From: Methanocella conradii HZ254
Lineage (GTDB): Archaea; Halobacteriota; Methanocellia; Methanocellales; Methanocellaceae
Direction: 5' to 3'
NCBI RefSeq assembly: GCF_000251105.1
Contig: NC_017034.1
Coordinates: 1,240,001-1,304,000 of the forward strand
DNA: 64,000 bases
The notes beneath the pieces were generated by a model. It was not told the DNA's origin, ran no database searches, and saw nothing but the letters and a program-made list of their open reading frames with translations. The translations under genes were made by a program, and so were the position numbers. This document shows, piece after piece, positions 50,332 through 58,184 of this stretch. Position 1 is the first letter of the stretch. Every line of letters starts with the position of its first letter.

Positions 50332-50982
50332 ATGCAGATAGTCCTGTTCGGGCCGCCGGGCGCAGGTAAGGGCACCCAGGCCAAGTATATTTCCGAAGAG
50401 TTTAACGTTCCGCACATCTCCACGGGCGACATCCTTAGGGAGAACGTCCGTGAGGGCACGGCGCTGGGAAAAAAGGCAAAGGCTTATATGGATAAGGGGG
50501 AGCTTGTCCCCGACGCCATATTGATAGATATCGTTAAGGACCGCCTGCAGAAGCCCGACACCAAAAAGGGCTTTCTGCTGGACGGCTTCCCGCGGACCCT
50601 CAGGCAGGCCGAGGCGCTTGATGCCATACTAGACGATATAAATAAGAGCATTGACGTGGTAGTCAACGTCGACGTGGGCGACAATGAGATAATAAGGCGG
50701 CTTTCGGGCAGGAGGACGTGCAGGTCTTGCCAGGCCACGTATCACGTCAGGGCGAACCCGCCAAAAGTCCCCGGCATATGTGACCAGTGTGGCGGCGAGC
50801 TATACCAGAGGGCGGACGACACCGAGGCGGCAATCAAGCACCGCATCGAGGTCTATAAAAAGCAGACCCAGCCCCTCATAGAATACTATAAGAAAAAAGG
50901 GTTGCTCGTCGACATAGATGGCGAGAGGGAGATCGACGAGGTGCGGGCTGACATAATAAGCACTTTAAAAAGATTCCAGTGA
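50332..50982 (+). CDS. adk: Adenylate kinase (bacterial-type, zinc LID)
   Basis: A 216-residue adenylate kinase (2 ADP = ATP + AMP). P-loop FGPPGAGKGTQAKYI, AMP-binding STGDILRENVREGT, DGFPRTLRQAEALD, and a LID with four cysteines (CRSCQATYH and ICDQCGGELYQ) that bind zinc. This is the long bacterial type and not the short trimeric archaeal AdkA, as in other Methanomicrobia. Confidence 0.96.
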   Translation: MQIVLFGPPGAGKGTQAKYISEEFNVPHISTGDILRENVREGTALGKKAKAYMDKGELVPDAILIDIVKDRLQKPDTKKGFLLDGFPRTLRQAEALDAILDDINKSIDVVVNVDVGDNEIIRRLSGRRTCRSCQATYHVRANPPKVPGICDQCGGELYQRADDTEAAIKHRIEVYKKQTQPLIEYYKKKGLLVDIDGEREIDEVRADIISTLKRFQ

Positions 50983-51004
50983 TGCTCTCTTGTGAGGAAT
51001 TCAG

Positions 51005-51670
51005 ATGAGCGATAATACGGCGGAGAAGAAGGGCGGCGGCACTAAGGCCAGAAAGAAGGGCGGCCCTATAGACACGATTCAGAACATCATTCTGGTATTG
51101 GGCTTTGGCTTACTCTTAGGCTCGATCTTATTGCCCCCAGCATTCAGGGACACTATGTCGGCCATCGTGAACATAATCGTATCGCCAATAAACAGCACCA
51201 TGCCCTTCTACATCGCAGTGCTCATCATAGTCATCATCGTGACCGTGTTTTCCACGATAATCCAGAAGTACACGATGGACTGGGAGCTATCCAGGAGGGT
51301 CATGCTAAAAAACCGGGCATTTCAGAAAGAGTACAGAGAAGCCCAGCTATCGGGCGATAAGAAAAGGCTAAAAAAGCTGGAGGAGGAACGGCTGTCCATG
51401 ATGGAGGAGCAGGCGGAGATGTCGAAGCAACAGCTAAAGCCCATGGGCTTCATCGTGTTCGTGTCGATACCGCTCTTCTGGTGGGCATACTGGTGGCTTA
51501 TGCAGCCCGCCCAGGCTGGCATGACCATGGTGTTCCCGCTGATCGGGACGGTCAGGCTCGTCGACGGCTTCCTGCTTTTCCCCTACTGGGTGTGGTGGTC
51601 GCTGCTATGCTCCCTGGCCGTAAGCTCAGTGGTCAGGAAAGCGCTTAATACCGGTGTTGTTACTTCATGA
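51005..51670 (+). CDS. DUF106 membrane insertase-like protein (EMC3/TMCO1/YidC superfamily)
   Basis: A 221-residue protein with three membrane segments after a basic N-terminus: IILVLGFGLLLGSILLPPAF, FYIAVLIIVIIVTVFSTII and a C-terminal pair (FVSIPLFWWAYWWLMQP; FLLFPYWVWWSLLCSLAVSS), with a charged coiled coil between (KRLKKLEEERLSMMEEQAEM). Archaeal DUF106 proteins are Oxa1-superfamily insertases that work beside SecYEG. Placement next to secY agrees. The stop overlaps cmk (ATGA). Confidence 0.92.
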   Translation: MSDNTAEKKGGGTKARKKGGPIDTIQNIILVLGFGLLLGSILLPPAFRDTMSAIVNIIVSPINSTMPFYIAVLIIVIIVTVFSTIIQKYTMDWELSRRVMLKNRAFQKEYREAQLSGDKKRLKKLEEERLSMMEEQAEMSKQQLKPMGFIVFVSIPLFWWAYWWLMQPAQAGMTMVFPLIGTVRLVDGFLLFPYWVWWSLLCSLAVSSVVRKALNTGVVTS

Positions 51671-52194
51671 TAGTGACTTTGAGCGGCCTGCCGGGGTCTG
51701 GTAAGACCTCGGTGGCGAAAGACCTCGCCTCGAGGTACGGCTTTGTGATAATCTCTGCGGGCGAGCAGTTCCGTAAGCTTGCCAAAGAGAGGGGCGTGTC
51801 GCTACAGGAGTTCGGCGAGATGGCCGAGAAGGATGCTTCCATTGACCTCATGATCGATACCAGGCAGAAAGAGCTTGCAAAAGGGCATAAGATGGCGCTC
51901 GTTGAGGGGCGGCTGGCGGGGCGTACCATAGACGCCGACCTGAAGATATGGCTGAAGGCCCCTCTAGAGGTGAGGGCGGAGCGCATCTCGAAGCGCGAGG
52001 GGATACCCGTGAGCCAGGCACTTGAGGAGACCAGGATAAGGGAGGCGAGCGAGGCCATGCGCTATAAGGCTTTTTACAATATAGACCAGAATGACCTGAC
52101 ATGCTATGACTTGATAATCGATACGGGGCTTTGGGATGCCAGGGGCGTCGTGGAAATCATTTCAGCTGCAATAGAAGGGCTGGGCAAGAAATGA
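51667..52194 (+). CDS. cmk: Cytidylate kinase (archaeal type)
   Basis: A 175-residue nucleoside monophosphate kinase: P-loop LSGLPGSGKTSVAKDLASRY, VEGRLAGRTIDADLKIWLKA and KREGIPVSQALEETRIREAS. It phosphorylates CMP/dCMP. Archaeal cmk is normally in this part of the cluster. Ribosomal genes L34e and L14e, which flank cmk in some euryarchaea, are not present. Confidence 0.95.
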   Translation: MIVTLSGLPGSGKTSVAKDLASRYGFVIISAGEQFRKLAKERGVSLQEFGEMAEKDASIDLMIDTRQKELAKGHKMALVEGRLAGRTIDADLKIWLKAPLEVRAERISKREGIPVSQALEETRIREASEAMRYKAFYNIDQNDLTCYDLIIDTGLWDARGVVEIISAAIEGLGKK

Positions 52195-53180
52195 TGCTGC
52201 CAGGAGAGCAAAAGAGGGAGCTGCTCGTAAAGGCGGAGTGCCAGCATAAGGGCTATGGAAAGGACCCTTATAAGCGGAGCATTGCGGAATTGCTTGATGA
52301 GGGCGTCATAAACCTGGATAAGCCCTACGGCCCAACCAGCCACGAGGTCACCGCATGGGTCAAGAATATTTTGCACATCAAGAGGGCGGGGCATAGCGGC
52401 ACGCTGGACCCTCATGTGACTGGCGTTTTGCCGATAATGCTGGGCGATGCCACCAGGCTGGTCAGGGTTTTGCTGTTATCGGGAAAAGAGTATGTGTGCG
52501 TGATGCGGCTTCATGCGGACTTGCCCGAGGAGAGGGTAAGGGCCATCCTGGAGGAGTTCACGGGCGTCATCTATCAGAGGCCGCCGCTGGTGAGCGCCGT
52601 AAAGAGGCAGCTTCGTAAGCGCACTATATATTATATCGATTTTCTGGAGATGCGCGGCCGTGACGTCTTATTCAAGGTTGGCTGTGAGGCCGGCACATAC
52701 ATAAGAAAGCTGTGCCACGACGTGGGAGAAGCCCTGGGCGTGGGCGCTCACATGTACGAGCTTAGGCGCACCAAATCGGGGCCTTTCAAGGAGGACGAGA
52801 CGCTCATAACGCTTCATGACCTCACTGACGCCTATTACTACTATACCCAGGGCGACGAGGCCCCCTTGCGAAAGATCATCTTGCCCATGGAGTACGCCTT
52901 GAGGAATATGCCCAGGATAATCGTAAAAGATTCCGCCGTAGGCGCCCTCGCTGAGGGCGCCCCCCTGTTCGTGCAGGGCGTCTGTAAGGTTGACACTGGC
53001 ATAAGGCAGGGTGACACTGTGGCGGTCTTCACGCATATGGGCGAAGTGGTCTCAATTGGCACCGCCAGGATGTCGACCGAGGAGTTGATGGCCGCAAAAG
53101 AGGGCCAGGCGCTGGATACGCTGTGCGTCATGATGAAGCCGGGCGTCTACCCGCCGGAGTGGAAGAAAAAACTTAAATGA
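52191..53180 (+). CDS. cbf5: Pseudouridine synthase Cbf5 (H/ACA RNP)
   Basis: A 329-residue Cbf5 (dyskerin homologue), the catalytic subunit of the H/ACA ribonucleoprotein and also a guide-independent tRNA-Psi55 synthase in archaea. The catalytic Asp is in AGHSGTLDPHVTGVLPIMLG; QRPPLVSAVKRQLRKRTIYY follows, and a PUA domain ends the protein (RIIVKDSAVGALAEGAPLFV, GDTVAVFTHMGEVVSIGTAR). Start 52191 overlaps the cmk stop; an upstream frame from 52131 is not supported. tRNA-Ser follows 34 bases downstream. Confidence 0.96.
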   Translation: MMLPGEQKRELLVKAECQHKGYGKDPYKRSIAELLDEGVINLDKPYGPTSHEVTAWVKNILHIKRAGHSGTLDPHVTGVLPIMLGDATRLVRVLLLSGKEYVCVMRLHADLPEERVRAILEEFTGVIYQRPPLVSAVKRQLRKRTIYYIDFLEMRGRDVLFKVGCEAGTYIRKLCHDVGEALGVGAHMYELRRTKSGPFKEDETLITLHDLTDAYYYYTQGDEAPLRKIILPMEYALRNMPRIIVKDSAVGALAEGAPLFVQGVCKVDTGIRQGDTVAVFTHMGEVVSIGTARMSTEELMAAKEGQALDTLCVMMKPGVYPPEWKKKLK

Positions 53181-53214
53181 TAGAAGTACGTTATAGGGTT
53201 GCAGTTTTCGAGAA

Positions 53215-53337
53215 GCCGGGGTAGTCTAGTGGTAAGGCGCAAGCCTGGAATTGTGGTGAGGCGTAAGCCTGTAATCCCCATTACCAGCCAGCTTGTGGGG
53301 GGAAACTCCCGCAAGGGTTCGAGTCCCTTCCCCGGCG
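53215..53337 (+). tRNA. tRNA-Ser (anticodon GGA) with an intron
   Basis: A class II tRNA: acceptor GCCGGGG/CCCCGGC, discriminator G, anticodon stem CAAGC with GCTTG, long variable arm GGGGGAAACTCCC, T loop TTCGAGT. The anticodon loop reads CTGGAA before a 39-base intron (53251-53289) at the standard position after base 37; the loop closes with A at 53290. Anticodon GGA at 53247-53249 reads UCC/UCU. TGGT (53254) and ACCA (53283) in the intron can pair, as expected for a bulge-helix-bulge splice motif. No encoded CCA. Confidence 0.92.
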
Positions 53338-53440
53338 CCTTTAATGTGAGTTGCCATAGAAGACAGAAAGTGTTTTATTTAATAGTGGATGGTTTGGCAA
53401 CTTATCTTCTTTTACTAGAAACTGGAGGGGTGCGCCGCGC

Positions 53441-53517
53441 GGAGCGCTCTAGTGACGGCGTGGAGCGCTCTAGTGACGGCGTGGAGCGCTCTAGTGACGG
53501 CGTGGAGCGCTCTAGTA
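53441..53517. repeat. 21-bp tandem repeat, about 3.7 copies
   Basis: The unit GGAGCGCTCTAGTGACGGCG plus T is repeated at 53441, 53462 and 53483 without mismatch, with a partial fourth copy from 53504. It contains the palindrome AGCGCT. The surrounding 53338-53673 gap has no gene I accept; the repeat would encode GVERSSD units in one frame, but that frame runs through the tRNA. Confidence 0.9.
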
Positions 53518-53673
53518 AAAAGCAAAGCGAAACCTTCCTTCAGCCTCTAAAAATAGAGCTATCTGCCCAACCATGTTTTTTCATGCTAAAGCATCGCCCG
53601 ATCATCATCTTAATAGTTCAACATGGCAAGATTTGGCCAAAGCTTAAATTTTCAGTTCTCAACATCTTTATGA

Positions 53674-53919
53674 ATGGCTATTAAAAGTCCGACAAATATT
53701 ACCATGGCGATGATAATAGCTTTTAGCATATTGGTGATGTCAGCATCGCTTGCCAAGCATAACAATACAACTCTCACATTATCGAACGCCTCCACGGTCC
53801 AGCCCATAGCATGGAGAAACTATTTCCCTGGAGGCTGGGCCAGCGGATACTGGCCAGCATGGAACGAATGGGGATGGACGGGCTGGAGAGGCAACTGGGT
53901 GACAGGCGACCCTTACTAA
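53674..53919 (+). CDS. Small secreted Trp/Gly-rich protein
   Basis: An 81-residue protein with an N-terminal export signal or anchor (MAMIIAFSILVMSASLA, residues 11-27), a Thr/Asn-rich linker (NNTTLTLSNASTV) and a C-terminal third rich in Trp and Gly (NYFPGGWASGYWP, then WNEWGWTGWRGNW): eight Trp in about 36 residues. No cysteines. I know no family. The composition recalls the peptide encoded at the right edge of the window. Probably lies outside the membrane. Confidence 0.6.
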   Translation: MAIKSPTNITMAMIIAFSILVMSASLAKHNNTTLTLSNASTVQPIAWRNYFPGGWASGYWPAWNEWGWTGWRGNWVTGDPY

Positions 53920-54037
53920 ACAGCAATAAGCTTAAATCCCATAAAACACTATAGAGGCAATCTACCAGACCACAACAATTTTAATGAATGCCTATTTATA
54001 CTTAATGATTAAAAATGATGATTGGTAGTGAGCGCAC

Positions 54038-54724
54038 ATGATGGACCCGCTAAAATCCCTGCTAGGCCTTATTGCGAAGTCGCCGTTCAAGCCACTGAGC
54101 GAGCACGCAGAAAAGGTGAGGATCACCGTATGGAAGATGAGCGACGCCGTGAACGCGTACGTCGAGGGGGATAAAGCCAGGGTGGATGCGCTATACCACG
54201 AGATAAGCTCGCTGGAGCACGACGCCGACAACGTGAAGCACGAGATAAGGCAGAACCTGCCCTCCTCTAACATAATGCCCGTGGACAGGGCTGACACGCT
54301 GTCATACCTGAAACAGCAGGACGACGTGGCTAACAGCGCAGAGAACGTGGCCGAGATGCTCACGATTAAGATGGTGGACATGCCGCCAGCAGTCAAGGAT
54401 GTCATCCTAAGGCTAAACGCCGAGGTGCTGAAGACCGTCGAGGAGCACGTATCGGCCTCGAATAAGATAATCACCGTGCTGGACACGGCCTTTTCGCCGG
54501 AGAAGGTAAGGGAGGCGCAGGAGCTCATCAACAAGGTGGACACCCAGAAGCACACGGTGGACGTGACGAAGCTGGAGGCCATGAGGTCTATCTACGATAA
54601 CGAGGATAAGCTGGGCCCTGTTGGCGTATACCATCTTCTGACATTGGTAAAGGAGCTTGGCTGGGTGGCCGAGCATGCCGAGAGCTCTTCGAATAGGCTG
54701 AGGCTGATGATCGCCAGGAAATAA
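54038..54724 (+). CDS. DUF47 PhoU-like protein (TIGR00153)
   Basis: A 228-residue all-helical DUF47 protein: FKPLSEHAEKVRITVWKMSD, ISSLEHDADNVKHEIRQNLP, DTLSYLKQQDDVANSAENVA. DUF47 proteins resemble PhoU, bind metal clusters through E/DxxxD motifs (present), and usually sit beside Pit-type phosphate permeases. No permease is adjacent here, so the gene is alone in this copy. Confidence 0.88.
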   Translation: MMDPLKSLLGLIAKSPFKPLSEHAEKVRITVWKMSDAVNAYVEGDKARVDALYHEISSLEHDADNVKHEIRQNLPSSNIMPVDRADTLSYLKQQDDVANSAENVAEMLTIKMVDMPPAVKDVILRLNAEVLKTVEEHVSASNKIITVLDTAFSPEKVREAQELINKVDTQKHTVDVTKLEAMRSIYDNEDKLGPVGVYHLLTLVKELGWVAEHAESSSNRLRLMIARK

Positions 54725-54730
54725 AAGGCC

Positions 54731-55093
54731 TTACTGCTGTGTGAAACACGGAACTGTGTCGCCGTTGTTTAATAAAACGCGGCGCTCGCCGTGGTGAAAC
54801 CCCTTTTGTTTTAGAGGCTCGCCCAGCCCAAGCCAATACATGATCTCCTGCTTTTCAAGCGGGCTAACCCTAAAGTTAGACTCAAGCTGCCTCATTAAAA
54901 GGCCACACTCATGAGGCTCATAAAGCTCGAGACAATGGGCCACCTTAGAGGCATCGAACCGGAAGCCCAGAACTTTCAGGGGAGACAGGAATCGCTCATG
55001 AAACTCGCGATTATCCATGCGGTCGCTCAGCTTCACGTAAAGCCTGAAAGTGTCCTGATCCAGCCATATGGTGATGCTAGCCTTACCGCTCAT
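54731..55093 (-). CDS. Hypothetical protein
   Basis: A 120-residue protein without a recognised domain (SGKASITIWLDQDTFRLYVK, HECGLLMRQLESNFRVSPLE, YWLGLGEPLKQKGFHHGERR). The ATG at 55093 is chosen because a BoxA-like TTTATACC (complement of about 55114-55122) lies at leaderless distance; the frame extends to 55198 without support. It converges with the DUF47 gene. Confidence 0.55.
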   Translation of the reverse strand: MSGKASITIWLDQDTFRLYVKLSDRMDNREFHERFLSPLKVLGFRFDASKVAHCLELYEPHECGLLMRQLESNFRVSPLEKQEIMYWLGLGEPLKQKGFHHGERRVLLNNGDTVPCFTQQ

Positions 55094-55273
55094 AATATAG
55101 GGTATGCACGTGTGGTATAAATGGCTAAAGATAATGCGCGGTGAAAGTAAGGCCTTATCTACGCTGTCTTCTTGAATGTGTATTTTCCGATGCATCAAGA
55201 CATAAATACTATTCTCGACTATCTATACATTCACAGTATGCTTGCCAAAAGTATTATTTTCATGTCGAAGAGC

Positions 55274-55336
55274 AAGGGGCGGATTCATCCCACCCTTTCA
55301 AGGGGATTCCCCGCCCCATGGCCCCGTTGTCCTAAA
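55274..55336 (+). mobile_element. IS200/IS605-like terminal hairpin, copy B
   Basis: AGCAAGGGGCGGATTCATCC, a hairpin CCACCCTTTCAAGGGGATT, and CCGCCCCATGGCCCCGTTGT then CCTAAA. This matches copy A (31986-32072, minus strand) across about 60-85 bases with the loop diverged, and resembles IS200/IS605 ends (GGGCGGATTCATCCC). The stretch 55094-55426 otherwise holds no accepted gene. Confidence 0.45.
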
Positions 55337-55426
55337 CCATCTATTATCTGCTAGAACCTCTTCAGCCTTTATACGAATAGGTTAAGGCTTAAAAGAAAAT
55401 ATAAACAAAGTAACATTATAAAAAAA

Positions 55427-56440
55427 TTAAAGATTCCTTATTATAGCGTCCACCATCTCGCTCGACCTGGCACTGCCGCCCATGTCATAAGTGACGTGCC
55501 TCTTCTCGGCGATGACCTTCTCGGTGGCCTCAAAGATGGCCTGAGACTGTATCTTCTCGCCTAAATAGTCAAGCATCCAGGCGCCCGCGAGCACCGTCGC
55601 CACCGGGTTGACCTTGTCCATGCCCGCATACTTGGGGGCGCTCCCGTGGGCCGGCTCGAACATCGCATAGCCGTCGCCAATGTTCGCGCTATATATCAAG
55701 CCTATGCTCCCCACTAGGGCCGAGCACTCCTCGCTCAAGATATCCATGAAAAGGTTAGTGGACAACAGCACCTTTTTATTGTATATTGCCGGGTTCTTCA
55801 CGAGCTGCTGGGCCACATTATCGACGTGGTACTCCTCAAGCTCAATGCCCGGGTAATCGGCCTTGACCTTCCCGCACTCTTCCAGAAAGGCGCCGTCCGT
55901 CTTCTTCAGGATATTGCTCTTGTGGATGGCCACGACCGACTTCCAGCCTCTTCGCATGGCCTCCTCGAAGGCATACTTCGCCACACGCCTGCAGGCGGGC
56001 CTCGTTATCTTTCTTATGGCGATAAAGACATCATTAGTAAGCTGAATCTCCTCTCCAATGTACAGGCCCTCGGTGCCCTCCCGCACGCACACGAAGTCCA
56101 CCTCGCCCAGAGGGGCTGGCAAGCCCTTATACGACTTGATAGGCCGGACGTTCGCATACAAATCGAACTTCTGCCTTATCGACACGGCGACGCTCTTCGG
56201 GGAGCCCGCGCCCCCGGGCGTCGTGGTCGGCCCCTTGAAACATGCATCGCTCTCAGAAAGCGCCTTCCATGTCTCCTCCGGGATGAGCGAGCTTCCGCCG
56301 TGCTTCTCCCACCATCCGGCGCCAGCCTCGCACTCGATAAACTCTACATTCGAGCCTGCCGCCTTCACAGCTTTCATCATAAGCCCGGTCAATTCAGGGC
56401 CCACGCCGTCCCCCTTGATGACTACAACCTTCTTTGCCAT
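55427..56440 (-). CDS. Isocitrate/isopropylmalate dehydrogenase family protein
   Basis: A 337-residue decarboxylating beta-hydroxyacid dehydrogenase (VIKGDGVGPELTGLMMKAVK, GPTTTPGGAGSPKSVAVSIR, NIGDGYAMFEPAHGSAPKYA). The substrate loop SIRQKFDLYANVRP is of isocitrate or homoisocitrate type, unlike the LRKxxxLFANLRP of 3-isopropylmalate dehydrogenase, and NAD-type residues (cofactor loop GSAPKYAG) follow. Isocitrate dehydrogenase for 2-oxoglutarate synthesis is my first choice; homoisocitrate dehydrogenase in coenzyme B synthesis is possible. 10 bases after methanogenesis marker 2. Confidence 0.85.
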   Translation of the reverse strand: MAKKVVVIKGDGVGPELTGLMMKAVKAAGSNVEFIECEAGAGWWEKHGGSSLIPEETWKALSESDACFKGPTTTPGGAGSPKSVAVSIRQKFDLYANVRPIKSYKGLPAPLGEVDFVCVREGTEGLYIGEEIQLTNDVFIAIRKITRPACRRVAKYAFEEAMRRGWKSVVAIHKSNILKKTDGAFLEECGKVKADYPGIELEEYHVDNVAQQLVKNPAIYNKKVLLSTNLFMDILSEECSALVGSIGLIYSANIGDGYAMFEPAHGSAPKYAGMDKVNPVATVLAGAWMLDYLGEKIQSQAIFEATEKVIAEKRHVTYDMGGSARSSEMVDAIIRNL

Positions 56441-56450
56441 TTTCCCACCT

Positions 56451-57434
56451 TTAAAGGCTATTGCACCGGCCTCTGGCCGGGCCGAGCCCGGTTATCTCGT
56501 GCTTCGTGAAGTCGAAAACCGTGGCCCTCTCAGTGCCCCTTACCAGGTCGAGGCGCCTGGCGGGGACTACTTTACCTATCTTTGAAGCATTAAGCTTGTG
56601 GTCGTTATAGACCCCGATGACCTTATCAGTGTTCTCGGGCTTACACGTCACTATGAAGCCCATGCCCGGGTACATCTTTAGCCAGTGGTCCATCGTCACG
56701 CCATCGGGCTTTGGCATGAGGTCGAGGTAAACGTCTGCGCCCACGCCGGAGACCTCGAGCAGCATGCCCAGGGTTCCAATGATGCCCGGGTTGCTCACGT
56801 CCTTTCCCGCGGTCAATAGCTTCTTCTCGGCGAGCTCCACCATTGAGGCGACCTGCCACCTTACTATGCTTGCATCCTTCAGGTAGGTGGAGTCCCAGTT
56901 TAGGTCGCAGGACGGGTGAACCCTGCCATCAAGGTCTATTGCGAGCACTATGTCGTCTCCTGGCCTCGCAGTACTACTATAAATGATGCAGTCCTTCTTT
57001 GCTATGCCCAGTATGGCGACGTCAAGTGCCGCATATGGCGTATCAGGATGTACGTGGCCTCCGACGACCGGCACCCCAAACTTGTCGATGCCATCCTTCA
57101 TCCCCTTCAATACCTTACGCGTTATCTCATCCGAATTTGAGGAAAACACGTCCACCATGCCGAGCGGCCTGCCCCCCATCGCAGCTATGTCGTGCACGTT
57201 AACAAGCACAGAACAGTACCCTGACCACTCCGGGTCTGCCCTCATGAGCTTGTCCCATATGCCATCGGCTGCCAGAAGAAGCGCCTCATCGCCGTGCTCG
57301 ATTATAGCCGCGTCCTCGCCGAAAGATGGGTTGGTCCCCTTCTCATCGAATATACCAACAATGTTCTTTATGGTATGCTTGCGTGTGGTCCCAAGGTACT
57401 CTCTAAGGGACTCCGCAAGCCTGTCAAGGTTCAT
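56451..57434 (-). CDS. Methanogenesis marker protein 2 (AIR synthase-like)
   Basis: A 327-residue PurM/AIR-synthase-superfamily protein matching methanogenesis marker 2: NPSFGEDAAIIEHGDEALLL at the ATP-binding N-terminus, SVLVNVHDIAAMGGRPLGMV, VPVVGGHVHPDTPYAALDVA and GIIGTLGMLLEVSGVGADVY. Such proteins bind ATP; the substrate in methanogens is unknown. It is co-directional with the isocitrate dehydrogenase-family gene. Confidence 0.85.
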   Translation of the reverse strand: MNLDRLAESLREYLGTTRKHTIKNIVGIFDEKGTNPSFGEDAAIIEHGDEALLLAADGIWDKLMRADPEWSGYCSVLVNVHDIAAMGGRPLGMVDVFSSNSDEITRKVLKGMKDGIDKFGVPVVGGHVHPDTPYAALDVAILGIAKKDCIIYSSTARPGDDIVLAIDLDGRVHPSCDLNWDSTYLKDASIVRWQVASMVELAEKKLLTAGKDVSNPGIIGTLGMLLEVSGVGADVYLDLMPKPDGVTMDHWLKMYPGMGFIVTCKPENTDKVIGVYNDHKLNASKIGKVVPARRLDLVRGTERATVFDFTKHEITGLGPARGRCNSL

Positions 57435-57538
57435 TCAGCTTGTCTCTCCGTGTAAAATGCCTATTGTTCCGCATGGCTTTTAAACATATCGTCCGCGTCG
57501 TAAGTCTCTAGGTTTAAGGATAATGCCTAAATACGCAT

Positions 57539-58117
57539 ATGGCTTATGTATCGCGCATGCGAGCCTTACCATTGATAATCGCCTTAATAACGCTAATGGT
57601 TATGCCTTCGATGGCAAGTGGCACGACAATACCTATAAATAAGGATTTTAGGGACGGAGACGTGGTCATACATGTCCTACAGGTGAACATAACGGACTAC
57701 CCGATGGGCAACGTGTACTCGCCCGACCCTTCAAACACCGTATGGCCAAAGCTGGTATTTACCTATGAGAACAAAGGGACAGAGCCAGTCAATGGGAACC
57801 TGGAAGTGGCGTTCTTCGATGACAAGGGCAACCAGTACCCGCCCAGCGGCCACCTCGTGGACGTCACGATGGACCCGCTCCAGCCTGGAAAAACGTCGGA
57901 TATACGTTTCGTCGAGGCAGCCGTCATACCCAAGGATACGAAGTTAGTCTACTTTAAGGTGTACATAAATGGTAAGGGCGAGGCGGTCGACATACCATAC
58001 ACCGAGGCTACGGCAACGCCAGTACCCGGGCAAGGTGGCGGCGCCAATAAGTGCTGCCTCGCCATGCTATTGCCCCTAATGGCCATAGGCGTATATATGG
58101 CAAGCAAATTAAAATAA
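57539..58117 (+). CDS. Secreted, C-terminally anchored beta-rich protein
   Basis: A 192-residue protein with a signal peptide (ALPLIIALITLMVMPSMASG), an Ig-like/DUF4352-type beta-sandwich (HVLQVNITDYPMGNVYSPDP, LVFTYENKGTEPVNGNLEVA, DPLQPGKTSDIRFVEAAVIP), a Thr/Pro/Gly linker and a C-terminal hydrophobic anchor with CC (NKCCLAMLLPLMAIGVYMAS). The mature domain faces outward. Function unknown; a ligand-binding or structural role is inferred. Confidence 0.75.
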   Translation: MAYVSRMRALPLIIALITLMVMPSMASGTTIPINKDFRDGDVVIHVLQVNITDYPMGNVYSPDPSNTVWPKLVFTYENKGTEPVNGNLEVAFFDDKGNQYPPSGHLVDVTMDPLQPGKTSDIRFVEAAVIPKDTKLVYFKVYINGKGEAVDIPYTEATATPVPGQGGGANKCCLAMLLPLMAIGVYMASKLK

Positions 58118-58184
58118 CCCTCCAAGCCCGAAAGCAATATATCTAATAAGCCATTTAAGTCTTTTACCTACTGCAGGAGATAAT

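Noticed and set aside
53441..53517. CRISPR array formed by the 21-bp repeats
   Set aside because: The units are head to tail without spacers.
53199..53684. Open frame of 161 codons spanning tRNA-Ser and the 21-bp repeat (GVERSSD units)
   Set aside because: It reads through a complete tRNA gene and its only pattern comes from the tandem repeat; no ribosome-binding site and no family resemblance.
55172..55354. 60-codon frame running through hairpin copy B
   Set aside because: It ends inside the hairpin element and has no start signal; more likely a chance frame or a trace of a lost transposase.
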